Positions 47,297-58,137 of a stretch of 64,000 bases of DNA are shown here, in pieces (positions within the stretch are counted from its first letter, which is position 1; each line of letters starts with the position of its first letter). The stretch is from Pseudomonas helmanticensis (GTDB lineage Bacteria; Pseudomonadota; Gammaproteobacteria; Pseudomonadales; Pseudomonadaceae): assembly GCF_900182985.1 (NCBI RefSeq), contig NZ_FXUY01000002.1, positions 684,501 through 748,500 on the forward strand, read 5' to 3'. Made by a program: the position numbers and the translations under genes. The notes under the pieces were generated by a model that was not told the DNA's origin, did not search any database, and worked only from the letters and a program-made list of their open reading frames with translations.

Positions 47297-48235
47297 TCAG
47301 GCTTGCGCTGCACGGGCGGCAGCGAAAGCGTCTGGGGTATTGAGGTTGGAAGTCGCGACGCCTTCGGCGCAACGTTTGTTCAGACCGGCCAGCACTTTGC
47401 CCGGGCCGCATTCGACCAGATCGGTCGCGCCTTTGGCAGCGAGAGTCTGTACCGACTCGACCCAGCGCACTGGCTTGTAGAGTTGTTCGAGCAGATCGCG
47501 CTTGAGGGTTTCCAGATCAGCCGGCACTTGCGCGCTGACGTTCTGTACGACCGGGATTTGCGGCGCCTGCCAGTCGATGGCGGCGATGGATTCGGCAAAA
47601 CGCTCAGCGGCCGGACGCATCAGTTCGCAGTGCGACGGCACGCTGACTGGCAACGGCATGGCACGCTTGGCGCCACGCGCCTTGCAACCTTCAATGGCGC
47701 GCTCGACAGCAGCCTTGGCGCCGGCGATCACTACCTGGCCCGGGGAGTTGAAGTTCACTGCACTGACCACTTCGCCTTGTGCAGCTTCTGCGCAGGCTGC
47801 CAGCACGTCAGCATCTTCCAGACCGAGAATGGCAGCCATGCCACCCTGCCCGGCCGGAACGGCTTCCTGCATCAGTTGACCACGGCGCTCAACGAGCTTG
47901 ACCGCGTCAGCCAGTGTCAGGCTGCCAGCGGCAACCAGCGCGCTGTATTCACCCAGGCTGTGACCGGCAACAAAAGCCGGACGCGCGCCACCTTCAGCCA
48001 GCCACAGACGCCACAGGGCGATCGAAGCGGTCAGAATGGCCGGTTGGGTCTTGTCGGTTTGATTGAGCAGCTCTTCCGGACCCTGCTGGGTCAGCGCCCA
48101 CAGGTCGTAACCCAGAGCATCGGATGCTTCTTTGAAAGTTTCGAGGATCAACGGGTATTGCGCGCCCAGCTCGGCCAGCATGCCGAGGGACTGCGAACCC
48201 TGTCCTGGAAAGACGAATGCGAGGGAAGCAGACAT
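47297..48235 (-). CDS. fabD: Malonyl-CoA:ACP transacylase
   Basis: A 312-aa enzyme with the FVFPGQGSQ start, the catalytic serine in VAGHSLGEYSAL and a conserved VPSHCELM histidine region. It charges ACP with malonate. The ATG at 48235 lies after AGGGGC; an in-frame 19-codon extension has no ribosome site. Confidence 0.97.
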   Translation of the reverse strand: MSASLAFVFPGQGSQSLGMLAELGAQYPLILETFKEASDALGYDLWALTQQGPEELLNQTDKTQPAILTASIALWRLWLAEGGARPAFVAGHSLGEYSALVAAGSLTLADAVKLVERRGQLMQEAVPAGQGGMAAILGLEDADVLAACAEAAQGEVVSAVNFNSPGQVVIAGAKAAVERAIEGCKARGAKRAMPLPVSVPSHCELMRPAAERFAESIAAIDWQAPQIPVVQNVSAQVPADLETLKRDLLEQLYKPVRWVESVQTLAAKGATDLVECGPGKVLAGLNKRCAEGVATSNLNTPDAFAAARAAQA

Positions 48236-48358
48236 GTAACAAGCCCCTAATGATCTTGTCGTCGGAAAATGACGCCCCACGTGGGGACGCAAGAAACTGA
48301 CAGTTGGATGGCCCTTTGAACCGGGCGGTCACATTTAAGCATTGTCCGACGAAAACGC

Positions 48359-49369
48359 CTAAGACAACAAATCCTCCAGGCGACCGTGAAGGCGCCCGGG
48401 CAGATTCTCCTGAATCTCGATCAGCGCCCGCTGAATCGCACTCTGAAAGCCCTGAACCCCGGCCGAACCGTGACTTTTCACGACGATGCCCTGCAAGCCG
48501 AGAAAGCTTGCGCCATTATGTCGCGCCGGCGCCAGGTCCGCCTGCAAGCGCTTCATCAATGGCAGCGCCAATGCACCGACAACACGTGAGGCGAAGTTCT
48601 TTTTGAACAGCGCCTCGATGCGCGCCGCGATCATCGTCGCCAGGCCTTCGCTGGATTTCAGCAGTATGTTGCCGACAAAACCGTCGCACACCACCACGTC
48701 AGCCTCCCCGCGATACAACCCGTCGCCTTCGATGAAGCCGATGTAGTTGATGCCGCGAGCCGCCTGCAACAGCGTCGCTGCCAGCTTGACCTGCTGATTG
48801 CCCTTGATGTCTTCGGTACCGATGTTCAGCAGCGCGACGCGCGGGCGATGGATACCCAGCGTCTGCGCTGCCACCGAGCCCATCACGGCAAACTGCAGCA
48901 GATGCTCGGCAGTGCAATCGACATTGGCGCCGAGATCGAGCAACTGACAAAAACCCTTCTGCGTCGGAATCGCCGCAACCATCGCCGGACGGTCTATACC
49001 CGGTAACGTTTTCAGGACGAAGCGCGACAGCGCCATCAGCGCACCGGTGTTACCAGCACTGACACACGCCTGAGCCTTGCCGTCACGCACCCGTTCGAGA
49101 GCGACACGCATCGACGAATCCGGCTTGCCACGCAGGGCCTGGGCAGGTTTTTCGTCCATGGTGATGACTTCGCTGGCCGCAACAATCGTCAGGCGCGCGC
49201 GATCGGCAGCCGATTGGCCGTGGATCAGCTCTTCAAGAAGGGAGGGTTGACCGACGAGGGTCAGGTGCAGCGAGGGCGTAGCAGACAGGCAAGCAAGGCT
49301 GGCCTGAACAATGCTGCGGGGACCGAAGTCCCCGCCCATTGCGTCAATCGCGATGACTTGAGCAGACAA
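48359..49369 (-). CDS. plsX: Phosphate acyltransferase
   Basis: A 336-aa enzyme making acyl-phosphate from acyl-ACP for phospholipid synthesis, with [12 protein letters not shown] at the N-terminus and [15 protein letters not shown]. The start appears to be TTG at 49369, four bases after the rpmF stop (no ATG or GTG fits), which suggests translation coupled to rpmF and a deliberately low rate. Confidence 0.95.
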   Translation of the reverse strand: MSAQVIAIDAMGGDFGPRSIVQASLACLSATPSLHLTLVGQPSLLEELIHGQSAADRARLTIVAASEVITMDEKPAQALRGKPDSSMRVALERVRDGKAQACVSAGNTGALMALSRFVLKTLPGIDRPAMVAAIPTQKGFCQLLDLGANVDCTAEHLLQFAVMGSVAAQTLGIHRPRVALLNIGTEDIKGNQQVKLAATLLQAARGINYIGFIEGDGLYRGEADVVVCDGFVGNILLKSSEGLATMIAARIEALFKKNFASRVVGALALPLMKRLQADLAPARHNGASFLGLQGIVVKSHGSAGVQGFQSAIQRALIEIQENLPGRLHGRLEDLLS

Positions 49370-49373
49370 GTGA

Positions 49374-49556
49374 TTACTCGTCAGCGCCCTTGTCGATCAC
49401 TTTACGGCCACGGTATACGCCTTCTGGCGATACGTGGTGACGCAGGTGAATTTCACCGGTGGTTTTTTCTACAGACAGAGTGCTTGCCGTCAGGGCATCG
49501 TGCGAACGACGCATGTCACGGGCAGAGCGGGATTTTTTGTTCTGCTGAACAGCCAT
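49374..49556 (-). CDS. rpmF: 50S ribosomal protein L32
   Basis: A 60-aa L32 beginning [20 protein letters not shown]. It has no cysteines, the form usual in pseudomonads and without a zinc site. GGAGTT precedes the ATG. The yceD-rpmF-plsX order is conserved. Confidence 0.98.
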   Translation of the reverse strand: MAVQQNKKSRSARDMRRSHDALTASTLSVEKTTGEIHLRHHVSPEGVYRGRKVIDKGADE

Positions 49557-49569
49557 AATTGATTAACTC

Positions 49570-50097
49570 CTAAACGTTTGGGTCACGCTTTAACTGCGCC
49601 AATACACTGAACGGGTTGGACCGCGTTGACTCGTCCTCGCTCGGTTCGGGCTCATCGAGACCCGCCGGCTGCTGGCATTCTTCCGGATGATGAGCAGGCA
49701 CAATGGGCAAGGCGAGCAGAAGCTCCTCCTCGATCAGTGACTGCAGATCCAATGGATCTTCGCCCAGTTCCAGCACGTCATAACCTTTCGGCAACGACTG
49801 GGTATTCGCACCCTCTTTCACCACAGCATAACTGCATTCGCTGTGGATCGGCAGGGTGACCAGCTCAAGACAACGCTGGCAAACCATTTTGACCTCGGTG
49901 TCGATAAAGCTGTGGATTACCACAGATTTACGTTCATCTCGTTCAAAAACGAATTTCGCCTGCACCGTACCGACATTGTCGGAAAGCGGGTCGCAGAGTC
50001 TCTCCAAATCGGCCAGCAGCATTTCACCTTGAAGGGTGGTGCCACGATCAGCCAATTTGCGCGGGTCAACGTGAGGTGGAATCGGGTCATTCAACAT
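49570..50097 (-). CDS. yceD: YceD-family (DUF177) protein
   Basis: A 175-aa acidic protein with the DUF177 signature: VCQRCLELVTLPI, then YDVLELGEDPLDLQSLIEEE and LLLALPIVPAHHPEEC. The family is conserved next to rpmF and is linked to 23S rRNA maturation. The ATG at 50097 fits the usual length; a GTG eight codons upstream is possible. Confidence 0.9.
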   Translation of the reverse strand: MLNDPIPPHVDPRKLADRGTTLQGEMLLADLERLCDPLSDNVGTVQAKFVFERDERKSVVIHSFIDTEVKMVCQRCLELVTLPIHSECSYAVVKEGANTQSLPKGYDVLELGEDPLDLQSLIEEELLLALPIVPAHHPEECQQPAGLDEPEPSEDESTRSNPFSVLAQLKRDPNV

Positions 50098-50202
50098 AGG
50101 CGCAGCATTATAGGGATGCACCCACCCATGTCAAAGGAAATTGTGCCCTGTCCGTCACTTGCGTGCCTCCGCTAGAATTCGCACCTGCCTCAGGAGACGT
50201 GA

Positions 50203-50781
50203 ATGCTGCCTTTATTACTCGCTTCAAGCTCGACCTATCGTCGCGAATTGCTCGCCCGTCTGCACCTGCCGTTCGTCTGCAGTTCGCCGGATATCGATGA
50301 AAGCCATCGCCCGGGCGAGTCCGCCATCGAACTGGTCAAACGCCTCGCCGAGCAAAAAGCCCGGGCATTGGCTGACAGTCACCCCGCCCACCTGATCATC
50401 GGCTCGGACCAGGTGGCCGTGCTCGGCGAGCAGATCATCGGCAAGCCGCACACCTTCGAGAAGGCCCGCGAGCAACTGATGGCGGCCAGCGGCGCCAGTG
50501 TGACCTTCCTGACCGGCCTGGCCCTGCTCAACAGCCAGACAGGCGAGTGCCAGGTCGACTGCGTGCCGTTTACCGTGCATATGCGCCAACTCGACCAGGC
50601 GCGCATTGAGCGCTATCTGCGCATCGAGCAGCCATATGACTGCGCAGGCAGCTTCAAGGCGGAAGGACTGGGAGTGAGCCTGTTTCAGTCGACCGAAGGC
50701 CCGGACGCGACCAGCCTCATCGGCTTGCCGCTGATTCGGCTGATCGACATGTTGCTGTCTGAAGGTGTGCAGATCCCTTAA
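50203..50781 (+). CDS. maf: Maf-like nucleotide pyrophosphatase (YceF type)
   Basis: A 192-aa Maf protein with LLLASSSTYRRELL, the Asp/Glu residues in SPDIDES and SDQVAVLGEQIIGKP. YceF-type enzymes hydrolyse modified nucleotides such as 7-methyl-GTP and protect RNA synthesis. GGAGACGTGA precedes the ATG. It diverges from yceD-rpmF-plsX. Confidence 0.95.
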   Translation: MLPLLLASSSTYRRELLARLHLPFVCSSPDIDESHRPGESAIELVKRLAEQKARALADSHPAHLIIGSDQVAVLGEQIIGKPHTFEKAREQLMAASGASVTFLTGLALLNSQTGECQVDCVPFTVHMRQLDQARIERYLRIEQPYDCAGSFKAEGLGVSLFQSTEGPDATSLIGLPLIRLIDMLLSEGVQIP

Positions 50782-50784
50782 CGC

Positions 50785-50860
50785 AAAAGATCGCAGCCTG
50801 CGGCAGCTCCTACATGGGAATGTAAAACCCTGTAGGAGCTGCCGCAGGCTGCGATCTTTT
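50785..50860. repeat. REPIN-like palindrome between maf and sppA
   Basis: Two perfect 30-bp arms (50785-50814 and 50831-50860) with a 16-base loop, containing GTAGGAGCTGCCGCAGGC, a widespread REP sequence of the P. fluorescens group. It lies between the convergent maf and sppA genes and, with T runs on both ends, probably also serves as a bidirectional terminator. Confidence 0.85.
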
Positions 50861-50875
50861 GATCTTTACAACGAA

Positions 50876-51865
50876 TCAGCGCAACGAAGGCCCATGGAAA
50901 CCCATCCACATCGCCAACTGCTCAGCCACACTGGCACCGAGCTTCTTCGAGAAGCGATCAAACGGCGATTCCTGAACGGTGAAGTCCACCAGCTCCTTCT
51001 CGCCAATCACATCGCGCGCCACAGAGCTGGCATTGCCCAGCCCGTCGATCAAGCCCAGCGGCAGCGCCTGCTCGCCTGACCAGACCAGCCCGGAGAACAA
51101 CTCCGGATGCTCTTTGTCCTTCAAGCGATCGCCACGCCCCTGCTTGACGCTGTTGATGAACTGCTTGTGCGTCGTATCCAGCACACTCTGCCAGAAGGCC
51201 GTCTCTTCAGGCTTCTGCGGCTGGAACGGATCGAGAAACGACTTGTGCTCGCCCGAGGTGTAAGTGCGACGCTCGACGCCTAGCTTCTCCATGGTGCCGA
51301 CAAAACCGTAACCCGCCGCCGTCACACCAATGGAGCCGACCAGACTCGCCTTGTCGGCGTAGATCTGATCCGCTGCACTGGCGATGTAATAGGCACCGGA
51401 CGCACCGAGATCGGAAATCACCGCATACACTTTGATATCCGGATGCAGACCACGCAGACGCTTGATCTCGTCATAGACATAACCCGACTGCACCGGACTG
51501 CCGCCAGGGCTGTTGATGCGCAGGATGACGCCCTTGACCTTCTTGTCCTCGAACGCGGCACGCAGGCTGCCGACGATGTTGTCGGCACTGGCCGGTTCCT
51601 TGTCGGCGATCATTCCGGTGATGTCGATCAACGCGCTGTAATTCGGCCCGCGCGTGGCGCTTTTTTCCATGTCCATCAGCGGCGTGAACAGAATCAACGC
51701 CACAAACAGATAAACAAACGTCAGCAGCTTGAAGAAAATCCCCCAGCGACGCGAGCGACGCTGCTCCTGCACGCCAGCCAGCAGCGTTTTTTCCAACAGC
51801 TTCCAGCTTTTCTGGTCACCGTCGTCGGCACTTGCCTTGGCCGGTGCTTTCCATTCGTCGGTCAT
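50876..51865 (-). CDS. sppA: Signal peptide peptidase SppA (S49 family)
   Basis: A 329-aa inner-membrane protease with an N-terminal membrane segment (FFKLLTFVYLFVALILF) and the Ser-Lys dyad in DLGASGAYYIAS (Ser) and ADKASLVGSIG (Lys). The short form forms an octameric dome and degrades cleaved signal peptides. ATG 51865 with GGGGTGG upstream; a GTG nine bases earlier is less likely. Followed upstream by a HAD phosphatase. Confidence 0.95.
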   Translation of the reverse strand: MTDEWKAPAKASADDGDQKSWKLLEKTLLAGVQEQRRSRRWGIFFKLLTFVYLFVALILFTPLMDMEKSATRGPNYSALIDITGMIADKEPASADNIVGSLRAAFEDKKVKGVILRINSPGGSPVQSGYVYDEIKRLRGLHPDIKVYAVISDLGASGAYYIASAADQIYADKASLVGSIGVTAAGYGFVGTMEKLGVERRTYTSGEHKSFLDPFQPQKPEETAFWQSVLDTTHKQFINSVKQGRGDRLKDKEHPELFSGLVWSGEQALPLGLIDGLGNASSVARDVIGEKELVDFTVQESPFDRFSKKLGASVAEQLAMWMGFHGPSLR

Positions 51866-51889
51866 GCCATCCACCCCAGCAAAAACGTA

Positions 51890-52552
51890 TTAAGCCTGCT
51901 GCGCCAGCCAGGCATGCAATTCAGAAAAACGGTCGATCGACAGGCGCGGCTCGAACTGCTGCAGCGATTCGATCGATTGCGCGCCGTAACTGACCGCCAC
52001 CGAATCCATCCCGGCGTTACGCGCCATCAGCAGATCGAACGACGAGTCACCAACCATCAATGCCTGCTCCGCACGCACACCACAATGCGCAAGGATCTGT
52101 TCCAGCATCAGAGGGTGCGGCTTGCTCGCAGTTTCATCGGCAGCACGGGTGATATCGAAATATTCTTCCCAGCCATTGGCCTTGAGCACGCGATCCAGCC
52201 CGCGACGATTTTTGCCGGTCGCCACAGCCAGGTGATAACCCTGCTCGCGAAAGGACGCCATCGACTCGACGACGCCTTCGAACAACGGCGAAGGCACGGC
52301 TTCGGCGGCGATGTAGTGATCGGCGTAATACTCGCGAAACAAGGTCATTTCAGCGTCGCTGATTTGCGGATACAAGGTGCGGATCGCCTCGGGCAGACCC
52401 AGGCCGATGATGCCTTTTACGGCGAAATCATCACGCAACTCGAAGCCGGAACGCCCGGATGCAGAGTGCATCGCCTCGACGATCCGATGAATTGAATCGG
52501 CCAGCGTGCCGTCCCAATCGAAAATCAGCAGCTTGTAATCAGATGGGCGCAC
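51890..52552 (-). CDS. HAD-superfamily hydrolase (Gph-like)
   Basis: A 220-aa HAD-IA phosphatase with [10 protein letters not shown] (nucleophile and acid/base Asp), [23 protein letters not shown] and [16 protein letters not shown]. Likely removes phosphate from a small metabolite; phosphoglycolate is the usual guess. The GTG start lies inside the end of rluC (14-bp overlap), so the two are coupled. Confidence 0.9.
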   Translation of the reverse strand: MRPSDYKLLIFDWDGTLADSIHRIVEAMHSASGRSGFELRDDFAVKGIIGLGLPEAIRTLYPQISDAEMTLFREYYADHYIAAEAVPSPLFEGVVESMASFREQGYHLAVATGKNRRGLDRVLKANGWEEYFDITRAADETASKPHPLMLEQILAHCGVRAEQALMVGDSSFDLLMARNAGMDSVAVSYGAQSIESLQQFEPRLSIDRFSELHAWLAQQA

Positions 52553-53498
52553 TCAATCGCTCCACGGTTTTGGCCCACATTTCGTCGACCGGTGCTTGCA
52601 AGGTCAGCTTGCCACCGTCCGGCAGCGGCACGGTCAGCATGTAGGCGTGCAGAAACAGACGCTTGCCGCCCAGATCGCGGATTTCCTTGGTGAAACCCTC
52701 ATCGCCATACTTGCTGTCGCCAGCAATGCAATGGCCAGCATGCAGAGTGTGCACGCGAATCTGGTGGGTACGACCGGTAACCGGCTTGGCCTCGACCATG
52801 GTGGCGAAATCACCGAAGCGGCGCAGCACCTTGAACATCGTCAGGGCTTCTTTGCCTTCTTCGTTGACCTCAACCATGCGCTCGCCAGAACGCAAATTGC
52901 TCTTGAGCAATGGCGCGCTGACTTTCTTGATCGAGGTCGCCCAGTTGCCGCGCACCAGCGCCATGTAGCGTTTGTCGACGCCGTCGCCGCGCAATTGCTC
53001 GTGCAAGTGGCGCAACATGCTGCGCTTTTTCGCGATCATCAGCAGGCCGGAGGTGTCACGGTCGAGACGGTGCACCAGTTCCAGCTCTTTGGTATCGGGG
53101 CGCAACTGACGAAAGGCTTCGATGACGCCGAAATTCAAGCCGCTGCCGCCGTGAACCGCAATGCCTGCGGGCTTGTTGATCACGATCAGGGCTTTGTCTT
53201 CGAAGACAATCGAGGCTTCCAGGCGCTGCAACAGGCCTTGGGCCAGTGGCACCGGTTCGTCGCGCTCAGGCACGCGAACGGGCGGCACGCGCACGATATC
53301 GCCGGCCTGCAGCTTGTATTCGGGCTTGATCCGACCTTTGTTCACACGCACTTCGCCTTTACGCAAAATCCGGTAAATCAAGGTCTTGGGCACGCCTTTG
53401 AGCCGGGCGAGGAGAAAATTGTCGATTCGTTGGCCGGCATACTCCGGCGAGACTTCAAGCAATTGAACGCCTGGAGTCGAAGGGGCAGTAGTTGTCAT
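52539..53498 (-). CDS. rluC: 23S rRNA pseudouridine synthase RluC
   Basis: A 319-aa enzyme with an N-terminal S4 RNA-binding domain ([20 protein letters not shown]) and the catalytic aspartate in [16 protein letters not shown]. It modifies uridines of 23S rRNA (955, 2504, 2580 in E. coli). The ATG at 53498 starts the protein MTTTAPSTP; the frame continues open upstream into the rne leader without support. It is divergent from rne. Confidence 0.95.
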   Translation of the reverse strand: MTTTAPSTPGVQLLEVSPEYAGQRIDNFLLARLKGVPKTLIYRILRKGEVRVNKGRIKPEYKLQAGDIVRVPPVRVPERDEPVPLAQGLLQRLEASIVFEDKALIVINKPAGIAVHGGSGLNFGVIEAFRQLRPDTKELELVHRLDRDTSGLLMIAKKRSMLRHLHEQLRGDGVDKRYMALVRGNWATSIKKVSAPLLKSNLRSGERMVEVNEEGKEALTMFKVLRRFGDFATMVEAKPVTGRTHQIRVHTLHAGHCIAGDSKYGDEGFTKEIRDLGGKRLFLHAYMLTVPLPDGGKLTLQAPVDEMWAKTVERLSAPI

Positions 53499-54197
53499 GC
53501 CGCGGATGATAACAATTTTTATGGAATTGAAGCACTTAATCATTGCTGCTATAGTCGCGAACGCCGCCAAAAGCGGCCTGGACAGAGGAATCACGGTCAA
53601 AAACCGGCCCTGACCAACGCAATTCACCAGGACGCGAGGCCGTCCTACGGGGCTTTCGCTACGTAACGGTGGAGTTTGCAGTTGTAACAAGCGCAGGTGA
53701 CATGAGGCCTGAATTACACCGTCGAGCAGAGTTTTTACTCGCCTGACAGGCACACATTCAAGGCCAGTTCACAAAGTGCAGTCAGCTGCAGATGACCCCG
53801 AGCGAAAGCTTCGGAAACATCGCCTGAATTAGCCATGATGCGTGACCTCCCCTATCGGAGCTCACGGTAAATGCCAACCCGCTGCGGATTCTGCGCGCGG
53901 CAGCACCCGAATTATCAGGGATACGTGTAGGGTGGAGATGCACAACCGCTGGACTGTGTAGCAATAGGCTTTATCAAGACGCTTCATCTCGTCCACAGCC
54001 GCTGGTTGATTCCTCCTCCTGACTGAGTGCTTAAGTAGCCACAGCAAGCAGGACGCGTACGTCGCGATATCGGCCCAATTGGTCGCACATCGCTGGACAC
54101 GGGAATGGCCAACCACTCCCGACGCACCTGACACCGACCGTGAGAAGTCGTGTGTGCCGAACGCCGTTTCCGGCAGCCCGGAAACCGACGGTACTAC
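53499..54197 (+). promoter_or_regulatory. rne: rne promoter and long 5' leader
   Basis: About 700 bp between divergent rluC and rne. A good promoter, TTGAAG (53527-53532), 17-bp spacer, TATAGT (53550-53555), points toward rne and would give a leader of roughly 640 nt. RNase E controls its own mRNA through a structured leader in E. coli (361 nt); a similar role is likely here. No protein-coding gene is supported within it. Confidence 0.6.
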
Positions 54198-57100
54198 ATG
54201 AAAAGAATGCTGATTAACGCAACTCAACCCGAAGAGTTGCGTGTTGCACTGGTAGATGGCCAGCGCCTCTACGACCTGGACATCGAATCCGGTGCACGCG
54301 AGCAGAAGAAGGCCAACATTTATAAAGGCCGCATCACTCGCATCGAACCAAGCCTTGAGGCTGCCTTTGTCGATTTCGGCTCTGAGCGCCATGGCTTCCT
54401 GCCCCTCAAAGAAATCTCCCGCGAATACTTCAAGAAAGCCCCTGAAGGCCGCGTCAACATCAAGGACGTCCTGAGCGAAGGCCAGGAAGTCATCGTTCAG
54501 GTCGAAAAAGAAGAACGTGGCAACAAGGGCGCAGCCCTGACCACCTTCATCAGCCTGGCCGGTCGTTACCTCGTGCTGATGCCGAACAACCCGCGTGCCG
54601 GTGGTATCTCCCGTCGCATCGAAGGCGAAGAACGCAACGAACTGCGTGAAGCGCTGAACGGCCTGGTTGCACCGGCCGACATGGGTCTGATCGTGCGCAC
54701 TGCAGGCCTTGGCCGCAGCAGCGAAGAAATGCAGTGGGACCTCGATTACCTGCTGCAACTGTGGACCGCTATCAAAGAAGCATCGCTGGATCGTTCCGCG
54801 CCATTCCTGATCTACCAGGAAAGCAACGTGATCATCCGCGCCATCCGCGATTACCTGCGCCAGGACATCGGCGAAGTGCTGATCGACAGCGTTGAGGCCC
54901 AGGACGAAGCCCTGACCTTCATCCGTCAGGTAATGCCGCAGTACGCCAGCAAGATCAAGCTGTACGAAGACAGCGTGCCGCTGTTCAACCGTTTCCAGAT
55001 CGAAAGCCAGATCGAGACCGCTTTCCAGCGCGTCGTTGAACTGCCTTCTGGCGGCTCCATCGTTATCGATCCGACCGAAGCCCTGGTGTCCATCGACATC
55101 AACTCGGCGCGCGCCACCAAAGGCAGCGACATCGAAGAAACCGCTCTGCAGACCAACCTTGAAGCCGCCGAAGAAATCGCCCGTCAGTTGCGCCTGCGCG
55201 ACATCGGCGGCCTGATCGTCATCGACTTCATCGACATGACCCCTGCCAAGAACCAGCGCGCCGTGGAAGAGAAAGTCCGCGAATGCCTGGAAGCCGACCG
55301 CGCTCGCGTGCAGATCGGCCGTATCTCGCGCTTCGGCCTGCTGGAAATGTCGCGTCAGCGTCTGCGTCCATCGCTGGGCGAAAGCAGCGGCATCGTCTGC
55401 CCGCGTTGCAACGGCACCGGCATCATCCGTGACGTTGAATCGCTGTCGCTGGCGATCCTGCGCCTGATCGAAGAAGAAGCCCTGAAAGACCGCACTGCCG
55501 AAGTTCGCGCACAAGTGCCGATCCCGGTGGCCGCGTTCCTGCTCAACGAAAAACGCAACTCGATCACCAAGATCGAACTGCGCACCCGTGCCCGTATCGT
55601 CATCCTGCCGAACGATCACCTCGAAACGCCGCACTTCGAAGTGCAGCGTCTGCGTGACGACAGCCCGGAAGCCGCGACCAACCAGTCCAGCTACGAAATC
55701 GCTGCTGCCGCTGCCGAAGTCGAAGAAGTCCAGCCAGCCGCTGCGACCCGCACCCTGGTTCGCCAGGAAGCCGCGGTCAAGACTGCACCGGCCCGCGCCA
55801 ACGCTCCGGTTCCAACCGAAGCCGCCGCCGCTCCGGCTGCACCGGCACCGGCGCCAGTCGCCGTGCCAGAGCCAAGCCTGTTCAAAGGCCTGGTGAAATC
55901 GCTGGTCAGCCTGTTCGCCACCAAAGAAGAGCCAGCCGCTCCGGTTGCCGTTGAAAAACCGGCTGCCGAGCGTCCGGCCCGCAACGAAGAGCGTCGCAAC
56001 GGTCGTCAGCAGAGCCGCAACCGTAACGGTCGCCGCGATGAAGAGCGCAAGCCGCGCGAAGAACGTGCACCACGTGAAGAACGTGCACCGCGCGAGCCGC
56101 GTGAAGAGCGCGCGCCACGTGAAGCCCGTGAGCCGCGTGAAACTCGCACCGAAGCACCGGTAGCCCGCGAAGAGCGCGCACCACGTGCCCCGCGTGAAGA
56201 ACGTGCACCACGTGCTCCGCGTGAAGATCGCAAGCCACGTGGCGAGCGTGAAGAACGCGTACGTGAACTGCGCGAGCCGCTTGACGCCGTTCCGGCTGCT
56301 GCAGCTGCCGTTGCCGTAACTGCTGAAGAGCGTCCAGCCCGTCAGCCACGTGAAGAGCGCGCACCGCGTCCGCCGCGTGAAGAGCGTCAACCACGCGCCG
56401 AGCAGGCCGTTGCTGCCGTTGCCGAAGAAGAAGTGATCACTGCTGAAGAGCAACTGCCGGAAGACGGTTCGGAGAACGCCGAAGGCGATCGTCCACGTCG
56501 TCGCTCGCGCGGCCAGCGTCGTCGCAGCAACCGTCGTGAGCGTCAGCGTGATGCCAACGGCAACGTGATCGAAGGTTCGGAAGAATCCGACTCCGAGTCC
56601 GAAAATGCTGAAGAGCCAAGCACTGCCGATCTGGCTGCCGGCCTCGCAGTAACTGCCGCGGTTGCCAGCAGCGTGATCAGCGCTCCGGCTGAAGCACAGG
56701 CCCACGAGCAAGCTGAACGCGCCACTGCCGCTGTGCAGGAAACTGCGCCAGTGGAAGCGCCGGTTGTTGAAGCGACCACTCCGGTAGAAGTGATTGCTGC
56801 TCCGGAAGTCGAAGTGGCACCGGTTCAGGAAACCCTGCCTCAGGTCGAGCCAGCACCCGTTGTGGTTGCCGAGTCGACGGTTGAAACCGTTGCTGAAACC
56901 GTGACCGAAACCGTGCGTGAAGTTCGTGAAGAACAGACCGCCTTCAACTGGGTTGCCGAGCCGGCTGTGACCGAAGCACCAGCACCTGTTGCTGAAGCTG
57001 AAGTCCCGCAAGCCATGGTTTCCGAGCCCGTGGTTGCGGCCGCCGAACCTGCTCCAGCGCCAGTCGTTGAAGCTCCGGTGGTTGAAGCGCCTGCAGTTGA

Positions 57101-57422
57101 AGTGCCGGTAGTTGCCGAAGCCCCAGCTCCAGTAGTTGAAGCACCGGCTCCGGTCAGCGCCCTGGCAGCAAACGGCCGCGCGCCAAACGATCCACGTGAA
57201 GTGCGTCGTCGCAAGCGTGAAGAAGAGCGTCTGCAGAAGGAAGCCGAACTGGCTGCCGCTGCTGCTCCGGTAGCTGAAGTGGTCGAGGCAGCTCCTGCCC
57301 CGGTCGCTGAAGAGGCGGTTGTTGAGGCGGTCATCGCTGAAGCACCACGCTCCGTTCAGGACGCGGTAGAGCATCACCAAGAGGCCGAGGAAAAACAACA
57401 CGAGCCTAAACCTCTCGTGTAA
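54198..57422 (+). CDS. rne: Ribonuclease E
   Basis: A 1074-aa endoribonuclease, core of the RNA degradosome. The catalytic N-terminal half includes the S1 domain (about 35-125), the metal-binding Asp300 (VSIDINSA) and Asp343 (LIVIDFIDM), and the zinc link CPRC (Cys401, Cys404). From about 520 it is a low-complexity scaffold: an arginine-rich stretch with repeated [12 protein letters not shown] units (56040-56420) that should bind RNA, and Ala/Pro/Val/Glu-rich runs. The start is the ATG at 54198 ([14 protein letters not shown]), as in other pseudomonads. Confidence 0.97.
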   Translation: MKRMLINATQPEELRVALVDGQRLYDLDIESGAREQKKANIYKGRITRIEPSLEAAFVDFGSERHGFLPLKEISREYFKKAPEGRVNIKDVLSEGQEVIVQVEKEERGNKGAALTTFISLAGRYLVLMPNNPRAGGISRRIEGEERNELREALNGLVAPADMGLIVRTAGLGRSSEEMQWDLDYLLQLWTAIKEASLDRSAPFLIYQESNVIIRAIRDYLRQDIGEVLIDSVEAQDEALTFIRQVMPQYASKIKLYEDSVPLFNRFQIESQIETAFQRVVELPSGGSIVIDPTEALVSIDINSARATKGSDIEETALQTNLEAAEEIARQLRLRDIGGLIVIDFIDMTPAKNQRAVEEKVRECLEADRARVQIGRISRFGLLEMSRQRLRPSLGESSGIVCPRCNGTGIIRDVESLSLAILRLIEEEALKDRTAEVRAQVPIPVAAFLLNEKRNSITKIELRTRARIVILPNDHLETPHFEVQRLRDDSPEAATNQSSYEIAAAAAEVEEVQPAAATRTLVRQEAAVKTAPARANAPVPTEAAAAPAAPAPAPVAVPEPSLFKGLVKSLVSLFATKEEPAAPVAVEKPAAERPARNEERRNGRQQSRNRNGRRDEERKPREERAPREERAPREPREERAPREAREPRETRTEAPVAREERAPRAPREERAPRAPREDRKPRGEREERVRELREPLDAVPAAAAAVAVTAEERPARQPREERAPRPPREERQPRAEQAVAAVAEEEVITAEEQLPEDGSENAEGDRPRRRSRGQRRRSNRRERQRDANGNVIEGSEESDSESENAEEPSTADLAAGLAVTAAVASSVISAPAEAQAHEQAERATAAVQETAPVEAPVVEATTPVEVIAAPEVEVAPVQETLPQVEPAPVVVAESTVETVAETVTETVREVREEQTAFNWVAEPAVTEAPAPVAEAEVPQAMVSEPVVAAAEPAPAPVVEAPVVEAPAVEVPVVAEAPAPVVEAPAPVSALAANGRAPNDPREVRRRKREEERLQKEAELAAAAAPVAEVVEAAPAPVAEEAVVEAVIAEAPRSVQDAVEHHQEAEEKQHEPKPLV

Positions 57423-57439
57423 TTCCCGAAGCCGTTAAA

Positions 57440-57471
57440 AAGCCCCGCCCGGTGAAAACCAGGCGGGGCTT
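57440..57471 (+). terminator. Intrinsic terminator of rne
   Basis: AAGCCCCGCC (57440-57449) pairs with GGCGGGGCTT (57462-57471) and is followed by TTTT, 17 bp after the rne stop. Confidence 0.9.
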
Positions 57472-57487
57472 TTTTATGCCCTTTTAT

Positions 57488-57542
57488 AAGATCAAAAGAT
57501 CGTCCGAAGGCTCGGGCCGCGTTCGGACGATCTTTTGATCTT
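57488..57542. repeat. REP-like palindrome between rne and the MocA-like gene
   Basis: Perfect 21-bp arms (57488-57508 and 57522-57542) with a 13-base loop, containing GATCAAAAGATCGTCC. It shares the GATC-rich outer part of the palindrome near maf. It lies between convergent genes and could end transcription from both sides. Confidence 0.7.
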
Positions 57543-57546
57543 GCTG

Positions 57547-58137
57547 TTATTTAAAAACCAATGCCTGCGGTACATCGATATCCCACAACACCCCGGGATC
57601 ATCCACCGTCACCTCAATCACCCGGCCCTGCTTGAACAACGGCCGAGCCCCGCGATCACCGCTCAGCGCCAGCAACCCCGCACCAAACGACCGGCCAAAC
57701 CCCACTGGATGCCCAAATTCGCCATCCTGCACCGGCACGCTCACCGCATCATCAGCTATGGCTGCGATCACCCGCTCAATACTCGACGGCAAGATAAACG
57801 GCATATCCCCCAGCACAATCAGCCAGCCATCGGCCTCCAGACAAGTGGCGACACCGGCGGCAATGCTGTCGCCCATCCCGGTTGTCCCGATCGTCACCAC
57901 CTCACAGCCATAAGCCTGCGCCATGCGCATCGCTTGCGGTCGTTCTTGCGTAGTGACCAAGACGCGCTTATCAAGACTCGCCGGCAGATTCACCAGCACC
58001 TGCTCGATCACTGAACGCACCGCGCCGTCGCGACCGGTGCAATCAGCCAGCAACTTGTCTTTGTCCGCGCCCGCCACCTGACGAAAGCGACTGCCCTCGC
58101 CCGCCGCCAGCACTATCACTGCGATGGATCGACTCAT
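57547..58137 (-). CDS. MocA-like molybdopterin nucleotidyltransferase
   Basis: A 196-aa nucleotidyltransferase with VIVLAAGEGSRF and LGDMPFIL motifs, as in molybdenum cofactor cytidylyltransferase (MocA), which adds CMP to Mo-molybdopterin for xanthine-dehydrogenase-type enzymes. It overlaps the XdhC gene by four bases (ATGA) at the end of the molybdenum hydroxylase operon. Confidence 0.88.
   Translation of the reverse strand: MSRSIAVIVLAAGEGSRFRQVAGADKDKLLADCTGRDGAVRSVIEQVLVNLPASLDKRVLVTTQERPQAMRMAQAYGCEVVTIGTTGMGDSIAAGVATCLEADGWLIVLGDMPFILPSSIERVIAAIADDAVSVPVQDGEFGHPVGFGRSFGAGLLALSGDRGARPLFKQGRVIEVTVDDPGVLWDIDVPQALVFK

Noticed and set aside
53862..57401. Minus-strand open frame of 1179 codons opposite rne
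   Set aside because: It mirrors the repetitive high-GC rne gene; composition (Phe, Gly, Arg, Ser repeats) is the antisense of Ala/Glu/Pro codons. No ribosome site.
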